This document shows positions 1 through 12,527 of a DNA stretch of 64,000 nt, in pieces. Positions within the stretch are counted from its first letter, which is position 1. Each line of letters starts with the position of its first letter. A program made the translations under genes and the position numbers. Under the pieces are notes generated by a model. It did no database searches and was not told the DNA's origin. It was given only the letters and a program-made list of their open reading frames with translations. The stretch is from Prosapia bicincta (taxonomy: Eukaryota; Arthropoda; Insecta; Hemiptera; Cercopidae), in NCBI GenBank assembly GCA_036971475.1, contig JBAIZL010000001.1, forward strand, positions 208,428,841-208,492,840, read 5' to 3'.

Positions 1-738
1 TTCAGGGTTGTCAAAATCTTACAATAATCCCTTTGTAACTCTGAAAGAACCGGGATTTAAAAAAGCCTTACAAAATTTTTTTTAAAAAATTTTTAAAAAA
101 TTCAGTTGTCAATAATAACAAAAAATTCACAATTTTAAAATAGAAAAAAAAGATTACCGTTGTATACTTTGACAGGGAAAATACGACGACCTTCTCTGGA
201 AGATTGGATTCAGTGCGGGCATTGTCTTAAAAGGACTCATGAAGGACGTTCAGACTATTGCGGATTAGGATCATATTTATTTGACCTATATCACGACAGA
301 TAAAGTTGACGAACAATATAATTTCTTTTACATAATGTCAAAAATTTAAAGAGAGTAAAGTATATTTTTTCAATTTTTTGGCATAACGTGTACACTTTAG
401 TTAGAGTTATTTTGTTAAAATAAACGTTGTAGAGATAATTTGTGCCAGTGTGAATTTTTTCCCGGTTTTTCTTTTTTAGATTAATGCGTACGAAATTCTC
501 TTTACCTGGATTACATTATTCACTTTCCCCAAGGTACTTGGGCAAAGCGAATAATTGACATTTATGTATAAATGGTTTATTTACATCCCTGATTTTTTAG
601 TTGAGTAAATAACTATTTTCCCATCCATAGTTGATGAATGATAGATGATATTTACCACCATCATAAAATTCTTTTTGTCTTCATTCAAGATTTTTCAATG
701 GTTTAAAAAAAATTATCCATTTTCCCCGGGTCTCCTAT
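1..738. other. AT-rich sequence without recognised features
   Basis: No open frame of note, no RNA gene and no obvious repeat is visible. The stretch is A/T-rich with several homopolymer runs and ends where the 42-bp minisatellite begins. Confidence 0.5.
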
Positions 739-1222
739 AGGCGACATACGTTGGACTTTAAAGTAGCATAGTCTCTCCGACGTAGGCGAGATGCGTTTGA
801 CTTTAAAGTGGAGTTTCTCCGACGTAGGCGGGATGCGTTTGACTTTAAAGTGGAGTTTCTCCGACGTAGGCGGGATGCGTTTGACTTTAAAGTGGAGTTT
901 CTCCGACGTAGGCGGGATGCGTTTGACTTTAAAGTGGAGTTTCTCCGACGTAGGCGGGATGCGTTTGACTTTAAAATGGAGTTTCTCCGACGTAGGCGGG
1001 ATGCGTTTGACTTTAAAGTGGAGTTTCTCCGACGTAGGCGGGATGCGTTTGACTTTAAAGTGGAGTTTCTCCGACGTAGGCGGGATGCGTTTGACTTTAA
1101 AGTGGAGTTTTTCCGACGTAGGCGACATACGTTTGACTTTAAAATGACGTTTCTCCGACGTAGGCGGGATGCGTGTGACTTTAACGTGGAGTTTCTCCGA
1201 CGTAGGCGAGATGCGTTTGAAG
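739..1222 (+). repeat. 42-bp minisatellite, about 11.5 copies
   Basis: A head-to-tail array with a 42-bp period. Each unit contains the blocks GACTTTAAAGTGGAG and CTCCGACGTAGGCGGGATGC. Central copies are nearly identical, while the first and last two or three copies carry substitutions such as a cgacata variant at the edges. The unit is far richer in G+C than its surroundings. Because 42 is a multiple of three and the unit lacks stops in several frames, long open frames appear on both strands, for example a plus-strand 14-residue repeat MRLTLKWSFSDVGG. I read these frames as artefacts: several overlapping frames are open at once, there is no non-repeat coding flank, and no signal peptide or splice context is visible. 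Confidence 0.93.
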
Positions 1223-1225
1223 TTA

Positions 1226-4052
1226 CAGTCAGATCACAATCTTTAACTATTACGTAAAATTCCTTTTCCCTATTACGGAATGTAGAAATGTCACAGGAAG
1301 TCCTAGCTATTCGATTTCGTTTCAGTAAGGAGATACCATTCGTACAGTCCACTTTTTGCTACCTTCAATAAGTCATATCATAGTATAGAAATAAAGCTGG
1401 CTTTATGTCACGCCCTTCCGATAAGTTTAGATTCATTTTCCTCAATATATAAACGTAATAAATTTAAGGTATTATAAATGCAGAACAATAAATTTAAAAG
1501 TAACAATAATATCTAATAAACCTGATCATTTCCTTTGCATAATCGGTAGGAACTGTTTCCCTTTTTGCAACAGGGCTTTGGTATTGGACGACTGGCATTG
1601 AAGCGGTGTTGTGGAATCTGAAAATCTACTAGTGATACACTACATGAGGCAGAACTATTGCTCTCTATTTATAATATGTGTTCGTCCTTGCAAAATATGT
1701 CATTCTGTACATTCTACCATGAGGATATATCCTTTTTAATTTATTCCACCTTCACCAGCCCTTAAAATGTGAGATGTGCCTTGTTACTGATCTTTATAAA
1801 AACACTTGTTCTGCTGATGTCTTCGAGAGTAATTTGCCCCTAAACAGCGTTTTGGAATATTCAAAAAGACTTTAATGCATCAGTGGACTTGAAAGTCATT
1901 TGTGATGTCTTGTCGCTTCATCACATCAGGCAAAAAATTGTTGAATATTTCATTTTCGTAAGCTGAAGCTCAGCACGAAATCTTGTTGCTAATCTACAGC
2001 ACACACAACATAATATTGTTCTAGATGTAAACACTCTATCGATGTTAATATGTTTAATGTCTATGTGAAACCAAAAAAATTCATGTCTGATTGAAATACT
2101 TGATGAAATATTATTCGGTCGTTCAGGTGTATTACCTTTCATCCCTGCCACTGAAGAAAATCCTTTGAATATATCCGCGGGAACAATATGTAGGCATATC
2201 TATTGAACATTGCATTTAGCCGATAAACGCTCCAGAGAATTTGTAAAGGGTCTAAATTTTATAAGACTCTAAATGTGTGGAATGTATTTTCTAGATTATA
2301 TAGGGATTAAGTATTCGGTCTCAGTGTTTATTGTTCTTGGAACAGAATGCCACACAATGTTTTCAAATAATCTGTATTGAAAGGCATGTAAATAGCCTTA
2401 ACAGAATGGGACTCCTCCACTCACTCTATAACCACTTGCAAGAGTTCTATCCTTTATTTCATTCATCTCCAATCTCTTCCCACACTTGTCTATCGCTTGC
2501 TTAAAAACCAATTGTATCATTAAGTAAAATTAAAGTTTTATTATGTTTTATCTCTGTAATCTAATGTAACGTGTTTTACTAGTATCCATTCTTTTTTACA
2601 GCGAAATGCATCAAACAATTTTTACGTAATGCTCAAGTCTCAGTATCTTTTCTCTACTTTTTTTTTCAATAAATATAACTGCCTAATATAAGTGGTGTTT
2701 ATAACGTCATATGCGACCGTTTTGTTCGTGTGTATAAATATAATTTTTGTTTTAACACGTCATAGCATTGCCGCTTGTTGAACTATATTAACAACGAGTA
2801 TCTGTATAATAATTATAAATTTAAAGATTATTATTGAGGTAAAAAGTTTGGCAGTTATTGGTATGACGAGATACAATTAAACGTGGTTGTCCCACCCTAG
2901 TATAATAAAGAACAAACTTTCCTCTCTAATCGTAAGCTTTTACATTACAGCCAGATGAGGCAGATGAAAGTTTCAGTGATCACAAATAAAATATATTGTG
3001 CAAATTAAAATATGTTTTCTTGATTTAATTATATTGTTTCCGTTTTTATAAAAATCCTAAAATATAATCAATTTGGACGCTGTGTTGGACATATGAAACC
3101 GTACACTAAACTAGATAAATGTCTTTGTTAAACTGGAGATTACAGGAAGAAATATTCTCAACACAGCCCGGAATCCAGTGAAATACTAAGTCAACTGAAG
3201 AAGCATCCCTCCACAAACTCAATCTAGAGAGAAAGGACGACTTGATTTAGTCAACGGATATAAAAGTAAAGTTTGACCTAAAAATGTAAGTACCTTGAGT
3301 TTATCTGAAACGAGCGTTGTAGTGAGTGTATGAGCGGTCTCGGCACATCAGTTTTCGAATTAGTGATAGCGTTGATAAATCTTTTACTTTATTACGCAAT
3401 AAAATAAAATAATAACGATAAAAGACCCCATCTTCAGTCAAGTGAATATTATCTCAAGTAAACAGAAAGTCTTGTGGTCGCGGCGGTGGCCGAGGGGGGA
3501 TAATGGGTCTTTTAACAGCAGTTTATTTCCTCGTTTCATTTCCCTCCCTCCTAGGCCTTAAGTTAACTTTAATTGCGACTAAGTTTTTCTCTTTTGTATT
3601 TAATTTAAATGGCGCAGATGATTTACATTGTTTCCAAGTTAATAGCCATACTTTAGCTGAACCCATTGCCGCTACGTCACTCCACTATCAGGGAAGTAAT
3701 TATGCAGAGAACTTTTATGAGTAAAGACATTCTTGTGCCTGGTAATAAAAACATTCAGAAATGACGAGTATTAGATGATTCATGAATTTTGTATTTAGCA
3801 TTTGTAGTTGCTGTTACTAAAAAACCGATAAATATAAACAAATGTAAATACACATAATAGTTAGTGGGAAATGAATTGTATTTTAACAGGAAGAGAAGGC
3901 TAAATATTACTTTTTTCATGACTCATTTTCAAGGTCAAAATGCAGACCCAGGTATATATAGCTGGTAAGTGGCTAAATAGGTAGTTTATGAATTTACAAA
4001 ATATTGCAAACTATAAATTGTCTTGACCCACCACGATAGAATTATTCTTACA
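1226..4052. other. Unassigned AT-rich stretch left of the giant element
   Basis: No recognisable gene. It contains short open frames at 1921-2151 (minus, 76 codons) and 3503-3724 (plus, 73 codons) that resemble no family I know. A GC-rich patch near 3476-3510 (gcggcggtggccgagggg) resembles a Pol III A-box but has no B-box within the usual distance. The stretch ends at the target-site duplication of the giant inverted-repeat element. Confidence 0.4.
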
Positions 4053-4060
4053 CCTTAGTA
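4053..4060 (+). repeat. Target-site duplication, left copy (CCTTAGTA)
   Basis: The octamer CCTTAGTA directly precedes the first base of inverted-repeat homology (GGGGTCGC at 4061). The identical octamer directly follows the other end at 28840-28847. An exact 8-bp match at precisely the two places where inverted homology stops is strong evidence for one insertion event. If the C at 28840 belongs to the element the duplication is 7 bp (CTTAGTA). Confidence 0.85.
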
Positions 4061-5450
4061 GGGGTCGCATTCAAATGAACAAGGTTTCAACTAATTAACG
4101 TATACGCAAATTTCAAATGAACAATGTGCTCGATGACCAACTAATCAAGGTGCACGACTTTCAATTAAACAACTTACACGCATTTCAACTAATCAATGTG
4201 TCAAATAATCTGTTCCAAGTTACGCGCATTTCAACTAATCAATGTGTCAACTAATCAGGGTCTGTTCTAACTTACGCGCATTTTAAATAATCAATGTGCA
4301 CGAATACCAACTAAACAAGGTCTGTTGCGGGTTATCGTATTGCCGCTCTGCAGGCGTTCATTGCACAACTCCTTTAAATTCATAAACGGTAAGTAACCTT
4401 TCATTATTATTATTTCTGTAAATATTTAAAGATTATGTAGTTATAAAACTAATCTACTAATAACATGCAAATAATATTCGAATTTTTAAAACTAATTAAT
4501 ACATAATTAGTAAATCTAAAGTAATCTTAGTCTTTGAAAAGTAGTTTGTAATAATACTTTTGAATAATTCTTTAAAATACTATGGTTTAAACTTATCGTT
4601 ATCTAAGTAATTGTAATGTAGCAATTTTTTGGTTATAGCATAGCACATGAAAGTGTCTTATTATGTCTCTAAATATTTAAACATCGTATTGAGTGACAGT
4701 GTAGTTAGTATTTACAAAACGATAGTAATTTTAGAGTGTTAATTTTTAAAACATTTTTCAAAACTCTACTATATTTAACATCATATTGACGCATAATTAA
4801 TAAATCAAAAGTAATCTTTCCCCTTGCAAAATAGTTATTTTTATAACCTATATTTTTGTAATATACAAATATTGTTCATATTCATTTGTCAACTTAAAAA
4901 CAATATATAAAGAGTCAAATCCGTTAATTATATTTTAGATGGCATTTAAAATAAATGTATTTGTTAAGAATTTAATTAGGTAAATATTTTAAAACCTAAT
5001 TCTGAAAAATAGAAACACTATAATCAAACAGTGTGTGTCATTAGATAGGTTTCAAAGTACTACGGTATACATTTATGATAATGTAAATGTAATACAGCAA
5101 TAATTTTCCACTTGGTTATAGCATAACGTATAAAGTATGTTATTACAATTGTAAATATTTAAACATCGTGTTGAAGGAAAGTGTAATTACAGAACGATAA
5201 GAAATATGATACAAGTTATTATTTTTCAAACGTTTCTTAAAACTTTTCTACATATAACATTATATTGACTCTTAATTAATACATCGAAAGTAATCTTTCT
5301 CTTTGCAAAATAGTTTTTAAGACTCTCTACATTTGTAACATACCAATATTGTTCATATTAATTTTTCAACTTACAAATACAAAGAGTGAAATAATAGGAA
5401 ATAATTATTAGAAAAATAATTATTGTAATATGTATGTATATATTTTTTTG
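4061..5450 (+). repeat. Left inverted-repeat arm of the giant element
   Basis: Positions 4061 to about 4920 match the complement of about 28839 to 28010 almost base for base by eye, with small insertions and deletions. The arm starts with a cluster of subterminal repeats (4071-4330). A relatively GC-rich conserved block follows (4321-4386, containing GGCGTTC and gccgctctgc). After that comes AT-rich sequence holding tandem diverged copies of a roughly 290-480-bp subunit, recognised by GTAATCTT...TTGCAAAATAGTT at about 4517, 4807 and 5287, and by GGTTATAGCATA at about 4633 and 5112. The stretch 4920-5380 has no counterpart at the same place on the right. Homology resumes around 5380-5450. Confidence 0.85.
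4071..4330 (+). repeat. Subterminal short-repeat cluster, left end
   Basis: About nine or ten degenerate copies of a roughly 20-25-bp motif with core CAACTAATCAATGTGCACG are packed within 260 bp of the left end. Variants end in aaggt, aacttacacgc or aagttacgcgc. The same cluster, inverted, is within about 220 bp of the right end. Subterminal motif clusters are typical transposase-binding regions of hAT and other DNA transposons. The binding role here is inference. Confidence 0.7.
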
Positions 5451-7139
5451 CTAACTATATTGTTGATGTTTATTGGAATATACTTCTTTGTTAAGGGTTG
5501 TTCTGAGTAATTGTAAATATAACAATTTATTAAGGAATTTTGAAATTTCTTTGTTCATGAATTATTACAATTTGAAATTGTTTGCAACCAAACATTCTAT
5601 TATTATAAGTTGTTGAATTGTTAACTTAACAGTTGCATGTAACATTTCGTTTTACGTTAGATGAAGACACTACAAGTGTATTTAACTACTTATATTATTA
5701 AAATGTTTTGGCCGCAATTAATTTAATATTGTAATAAGTTATTAAGGATTATATAATGAAGTTTCCTCCACTACATATTTCTGAATTACACTAATTTTGT
5801 GGGTTTAGTATCAGTTGTTCTGACTAATTCTAAAGATTACAATTTAATAAGGAATTATGAAATTTGGATGTTCATGTCTTATTAAAATTTTAAATTATTT
5901 GTGACCAAACCAAATTAATATTAGTTGTTTGTTAACTTACATACATTTGGAGTTATGTTATTGTCTTGCATAGGATGAAAACATTATCTTCAGGCATAAG
6001 TTAACAATTTTTATTAATAGAATGTCTGATAGCAAGTATAATCTGCTATTTAAAATTATAATAATTTATTAAGGAATATTTATTTTAGTTCCATATATTG
6101 CATCTCTGTAACATAATTTAAAAATATTGGAATCTTACTTCAGGCTTGATAAGGGCGATTGAGTTTCAGAATCTGTAATTAAATTTAATATCAATTAAAG
6201 CATATCAACTGAATTTTTCTTCTGAAACTCCATACTGGTGTCCATATAAACTTTATCTAAATTATTATTATTTTTTTTGTTATAAACATTTTTAATTTCT
6301 TATCAACATTTGCTGTATATGACTCGCTTTGATTTTACATGTGAATTTAATTGTTTTGTTTTGCACCTATATTAATTTTTTGAATGATTTTGTTCTACCT
6401 TCACATTGCTCTATTGATATTTAGAGTATCCTCCCAAAATAACTTTGACCACTAAATCTTGTTTAAATCAAGACATTGCTAATACCAACTAATAATATAC
6501 AGGAATTAATTCAACCTACAGTGGTTTGGGTTATAATTTGAAACATTTCGAAAATGTTCCCTACAAATGAAAGCAATAATCCCAGTACACAATTTATTGA
6601 TTTACAGTTACATTTGACACAATATCTTACAATTGGTGCTTAGTCCAAAGCAAGTGTTATAAATACAGTAGTAAACAAAATTTAACCTACTAATGAGGAA
6701 TGTATAAAATGTTACTATTTCCAGTTATACATTGTGTTACATATAATTAACTACTTCAAATGTATTTGATTATTCATTTTTTTTTTTAAACTTTGTAAAG
6801 TCTATGACTTATTTTCACTTGCTATTTTCCCTAATTTATTCTAAGCTACTATACAATAAATTATATACTCCTATAACAATTATTTATTCATTTCATTGTA
6901 TCTGTAAACGTTTTTCCATATAAGCTTGATATTATGTCTAGATTATTAGGACTTTCTCTAGTGGCATCTAAAGTTTAGTTCTGTGCACTGATACTAATGA
7001 TATTTTACCTATAAAGAATATATTACAGTGCACTAATGATATTTAACCTATAAAGGATAACTTACATTGTTGTAAGGTAAGTAAGTAGTTCAATAAATAT
7101 AGGCCTGCAGTTGAAGACAAAGTTGTGACCAAATGTGAA
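5450..7139. other. Unique spacer between left arm and satellite, with an internal duplication
   Basis: AT-rich sequence lying inside the element but not matched by the right arm. It holds a diverged direct duplication about 315 bp apart: the block around 5495-5680 recurs at about 5810-5990, sharing gttgttctga, aacaatttattaaggaatt and tgttcatg-type segments. No open frame above about 60 codons is present, so it does not encode a transposase. Confidence 0.55.
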
Positions 7140-10034
7140 TATTTCTGCCCAAGAAGGACAGTTTTCATTTCAAATTAATAATCCTAACTTATGGTACTCC
7201 CCAATATATTTTTCTTCATAATTAGGAGTTCTTTTCTAAATAACCTAAACCTATTATATTCCTAATATGTATATTTTTTGTCCACAATTAGGACAGTTGC
7301 CTTTTCAAGTTAATAATCCTAACCTATGGTATTCCCAATAAATTTGGCTCCATAATGAGGACAGTTTTCATTCATTTCAAAATAACCTAACTTATTGTGT
7401 TCCTAATATGAATATTTTTTGTCCACAATTAGGACAGTTTTCATTTTTTTCAAAATAATAACCTAACAAATTTTGTTCCTAATATGAATATTTTTGGTCC
7501 ACAATTAGGACAGTTGTCATTTGAAATTAAATAATCTAACATATGGTATTCCCAATATATTTTGTCAATAATTAGGGCAGCTTTCATTACTTTTAAAATA
7601 ACATATTGTGAACCTAATATATTTTTTTGTCCACAATTAGGACAGTTTTCATTTAAAATTAATAATCTCAACCTATGGTATTCCCAATATATTTTGTCAA
7701 TAATTAGGGCAGTTTTCATTAATTTAAAAATAATAACCTAAACCTATTATAATCCTAATATGTATATTTTTTGTCCACAATTAGGACAGTTGCCTTTTCA
7801 AATTAATAATTCTAACCTATGGTATTCACAATATATTTTTCATCATAATTGGGACAGTTTTCATTTATTTCCGAATAATAACATAACCTATTTTGTTCCT
7901 AATATGAATATTTTTTGTCCACAATTAGGACAGTTGCCTTTTGAAATTAATATTTCTAACCTATGGTATTCCCAATATATTTTTTCTCTATAATTAGGAC
8001 AGTTTTCATTTTTTTCAAAATATTAACCTAACAAATTTTGTTCCAAATATGAATATTTTTTGTCCACAATTAGGACAGTTGTGTAATCTAACCTATGGTA
8101 TTCCCAATATATTTTGTCAATAATTGGGGCAGTTTTCATTCATTTCAAAATATTTACCTAAACCTATTTTAATCCTAATATGTATATTTTTTGTCCACAA
8201 TTAGAACAGTGGCCTTTTCAAATTAATATTTCTAACCTATGGTATTCCCAATATATTTTTTCTCTATAATTAGGACAGTTTTCATTTCTTTCAAAATAAT
8301 AACCTAACAAATTTTGTTCCTAATATGAATATTTTTTGTCCACAATTAGGACAGTTGTCATTTAAAATTAATAATCTCAACCTATGGTATTCCCAATATA
8401 TTTTGTCAATAATTGGGGCAGTTTTCATTCATTTCAAAATAATTACCTAAACCTATTATAATCCTAATATGTATATTTTTTGTCCACAATTAGAACAGTG
8501 GCCTTTTCAAATTAATATTTCTAACCTATGGTATTCCCAATATATTTTTTCTCTATAATTAGGACAGTTTTCATTTCTTTCAAAATAATAACCTAACAAA
8601 TTTTGTTCCTAATATGAATATTTTTTGTCCACAATTAGGACAGTTGTCATTTAAAATTAATAATCTCAACCTATGGTATTCCCAATATATTTTGTCAATA
8701 ATTGGGGCAGTTTTCATTCATTTCAAAATAATTACCTAAACCTATTATAATCCTAATATGTATATTTTTTGTCCACAATTAGAACAGTTGCCTTTTGAAA
8801 TTAATATTTCTAACCAATGGTATTCCCAATATGTTTTTTCTCTATAATTAGGACAGTTTTCATTTCTTTCAAAATAATAACCTAACAAATTTTGTTCCTA
8901 ATATGAATATTTTTTGTCCACAATTAGGACAGTTGTGTAATCTAACCTATGGTATTTCCAATATATTTTGTCAATAATTAGGGCAGATTTCATTCCTTTC
9001 AAAATAATTACCTAAACTTATTAGAATCCTAATATGTATATTTTTTGTCCACAATTAGAACAGTTGCCTTTTGAAATTAATATTTCTAAGCTATGGTATT
9101 CCCAATATATTTTTTCTCTATAATTAGGACAGTTTTCATTTTTTTCAAAATATTAACCTAACAAATTTTGTTCCAAATATGAATATTTTTTGTCCACAAT
9201 TAGGACAGTTGCCTTTTGAAATTAATATTTCTAACCTATGGTATTCCCAATATATTTTTTCTCTATAATTAGGACAGTTTTCGTTTTTTCCAAAATATTA
9301 ACCTAACAAATTTTGTTCCAAATATGAATATTTTTTGTCCACAATTAGGACAGTTGTGTAATCTAACCTATGGCATTCCCAATATATTTTGTCAATAATT
9401 GATGCAGTTTTCATTCATTTCAAAATAATTACCTAAACCTATTATAATCCTAATATGTATATTTTTTGTCCACAATTAGAACAGTTGCCTTTTGAAATTA
9501 ATATTTCTAACCAATGGTATTCCCAATATATTTTTTCTCTATAATTAGGACAGTTTTCATTTCTTTCAAAATAATAACCTAACAAATTTTGTTCCTAATA
9601 TGAATATTTTTTGTCCACAATTAGGACAGTTGTGTAATCTAACCTATGGTATTCCCAATATATTTTGTCAATAATTGGGGCAGTTTTCATTCATTTCAAA
9701 AAAATTACCTAAACCTATTATAATCCTAATATGTATATTTTTTGTCCACAATTAGAACAGTGGCCTTTTCAAATTAATATTTCTAACCTATGGTATTCCC
9801 AATATATTTTGTCAATAATTGGGGCAGTTTTCATTCATTTCAAAATAATTACCTAAACCTATTATAATCCTAATATGTATATTTTTTGTCCACAATTAGA
9901 ACAGTGGCCTTTTCAAATTAATATTTCTAACCTATGGTATTTCCAATATATTTTGTCAATAATTAGGGCAGCTTTTATTAATTTTAAAATAACATATTGT
10001 GAACCTAATATATTTTTTTGTCCACAATTAGGAC

Positions 10035-12527
10035 AGTTTTCATTCATTTAAAAATAATAACCTAAACCTATTATAATCCTAATATGTATATTTTTTGTCC
10101 ACAATTATGACAGTTGCCTTTTCAAATTAATAATTCTAACCTATGGTATTCACAATATATTTTTCACCATAATTGGGACAGTTTTCATTTATTTCCGAAT
10201 AATAACATAACCTATTTTGTTCCTAATATGAATATTTTTTGTCCACAATTAGAACAGTTGCCTTTTGAAATTAATATTTCTAACCAATGGTATTCCCAAT
10301 ATGTTTTTTCTCTATAATTAGGACAGTTTTCATTTCTTTCAAAATAATAACCTAACAAATTTTGTTCCTAATATGAATATTTTTTGACCACAATTAGGAC
10401 AGTTGTGTAATCTAACCTATGGTATTTCCAATATATTTTGTCAATAATTAGGGCAGATTTCATTCCTTTCAAAATAATTACCTAAACTTATTAGAATCCT
10501 AATATGTATATTTTTTGTCCACAATTAGAACAGTTGCCTTTTGAAATTAATATTTCTAACCTATGGTATTCCCAATATATTTTTTCTCTATAATTAGGAC
10601 AGTTTTCATTTTTTTCAAAATATTAACCTAACAAATTTTGTTCCAAAAATGAATATTTTTTGTCCACAATTAGGACAGTTGTGTAATCTAACCTATGGTA
10701 TTCCCAATATATTTTGTCAATAATTGATGCAGTTTTCATTCATTTCAAAATAATTACCTAAACCTATTATAATCCTAATATGTATATTTTTTGTCCACAA
10801 TTAGAACAGTTGCCTTTTGAAATTAATATTTCTAACCAATGGTATTCCCAATATATTTTTTCTCTATAATTAGGACAGTTTTCATTTCTTTCAAAATAAT
10901 AACCTAACAAATTTTGTTCCTAATATGAATATTTTTTGTCCACAATTAGGACAGTTGTGTAATCTAACCTATGATATTCCCAATATATTTTGTCAATAAT
11001 TGGGGCAGTTTTCATTCATTTCAAAAAAATTACCTAAACCTATTATAATCCTAATATGTATATTTTTTGTCCACAATTAGAACAGTGGCCTTTTCAAATT
11101 AATATTTCTAACCTATGGTATTCCCAATATATTTTGTCAATAATTGGGGCAGTTTTCATTCATTTCAAAATAATTACCTAAACCTATTATAATCCTAATA
11201 TGTATATTTTTTGTCCACAATTAGAACAGTGGCCTTTTCAAATTAATATTTCTAACCTATGGTATTCCCAATATATTTTTTCTCTATAATTAGGACAGTT
11301 TTCATTTCTTTCAAAATAATAACCTAACAAATTTTGTTCCTAATATGAATATTTTTTGTCCACAATTAGGACAGTTGTCATTTAAAATTAATAATCTCAA
11401 CCTATGGTATTCCCAATATATTTTGTCAATAATTGGGGCAGTTTTCATTCATTTCAAAATAATTACCTAAACCTATTATAATCCTAATATGTATATTTTT
11501 TGTCCACAATTAGAACAGTGGCCTTTTCAAATTAATATTTCTAACCTATGGTATTTCCAATATATTTTGTCAATAATTAGGGCAGCTTTCATTAATTTAA
11601 AAAAAAACATATTGTGAACCTAATATATTTTTTTGTCCACAATTAGGACAGTTTTCATTTAAAATTAATAATCTCAACCTATGGTATTCCCAATATATTT
11701 TGTCAATAATTAGGGCAGTTTTCATTCATTTAAAAATAATAACCTAAACCTATTATAATCCTAATATGTATATTTTTTGTCCACAATTATGACAGTTGCC
11801 TTTTCAAATTAATAATTCTAACCTATGGTATTCACAATATATTTTTCACCATAATTGGGACAGTTTTCATTTATTTCCGAATAATAACATAACCTATTTT
11901 GTTCCTAATATGAATATTTTTTGTCCACAATTAGAACAGTTGCCTTTTGAAATTAATATTTCTAACCAATGGTATTCCCAATATGTTTTTTCTCTATAAT
12001 TAGGACAGTTTTCATTTCTTTCAAAATAATAACCTAACAAATTTTGTTCCTAATATGAATATTTTTTGTCCACAATTAGGACAGTTGTGTAATCTAACCT
12101 ATGGTATTTCCAATATATTTTGTCAATAATTAGGGCAGATTTCATTCCTTTCAAAATAATTACCTAAACTTATTAGAATCCTAATATGTATATTTTTTGT
12201 CCACAATTAGAACAGTTGCCTTTTGAAATTAATATTTCTAACCTATGGTATTCCCAATATATTTTTTCTCTATAATTAGGACAGTTTTCATTTTTTTCAA
12301 AATATTAACCTAACAAATTTTGTTCCAAATATGAATATTTTTTGTCCACAATTAGGACAGTTGTTTAATCTAACCTATGGTATTCCCAATATATTTTGTC
12401 AATAATTGATGCAGTTTTCATTCATTTCAAAATAATTACCTAAACCTATTATAATACTAATATGTATATTTTTTGTCCACAATTAGAACAGTTGCCTTTT
12501 GAAATTAATATTTTTAAGCTATGGTAT
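10035..12527 (+). repeat. 1,682-bp higher-order repeat within the satellite
   Basis: The segment from about 10035 to 10845 recurs from about 11717 to 12527 at an offset of 1,682 bp. Shared diagnostic variants include an attatgacagttgcc half unit, a tattcacaatat half unit and a gggcagatttcattcc half unit. A third, shorter relative starts near 13820 (offset about 2,103 bp). Point differences such as tgaccac versus tgtccac near 10385 and 12067 show that these copies are older than the 1,997-bp blocks. Confidence 0.8.

Noticed and set aside
703..1352. Long repeat proteins on both strands (up to 205 codons) over the 42-bp minisatellite
   Set aside because: The period is a multiple of three and several frames on both strands are open together, so the frames follow from the repeat and there is no independent sign of coding.
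3476..3510. A GC-rich A-box-like string (ggtggccgagggg) hinting at a tRNA or SINE
   Set aside because: No B-box is found within 30-90 bp downstream and no tRNA fold is possible.
5450..7139. A transposase gene hidden in the spacer of the giant element
   Set aside because: No frame above about 60 codons exists on either strand, and stops are dense throughout.
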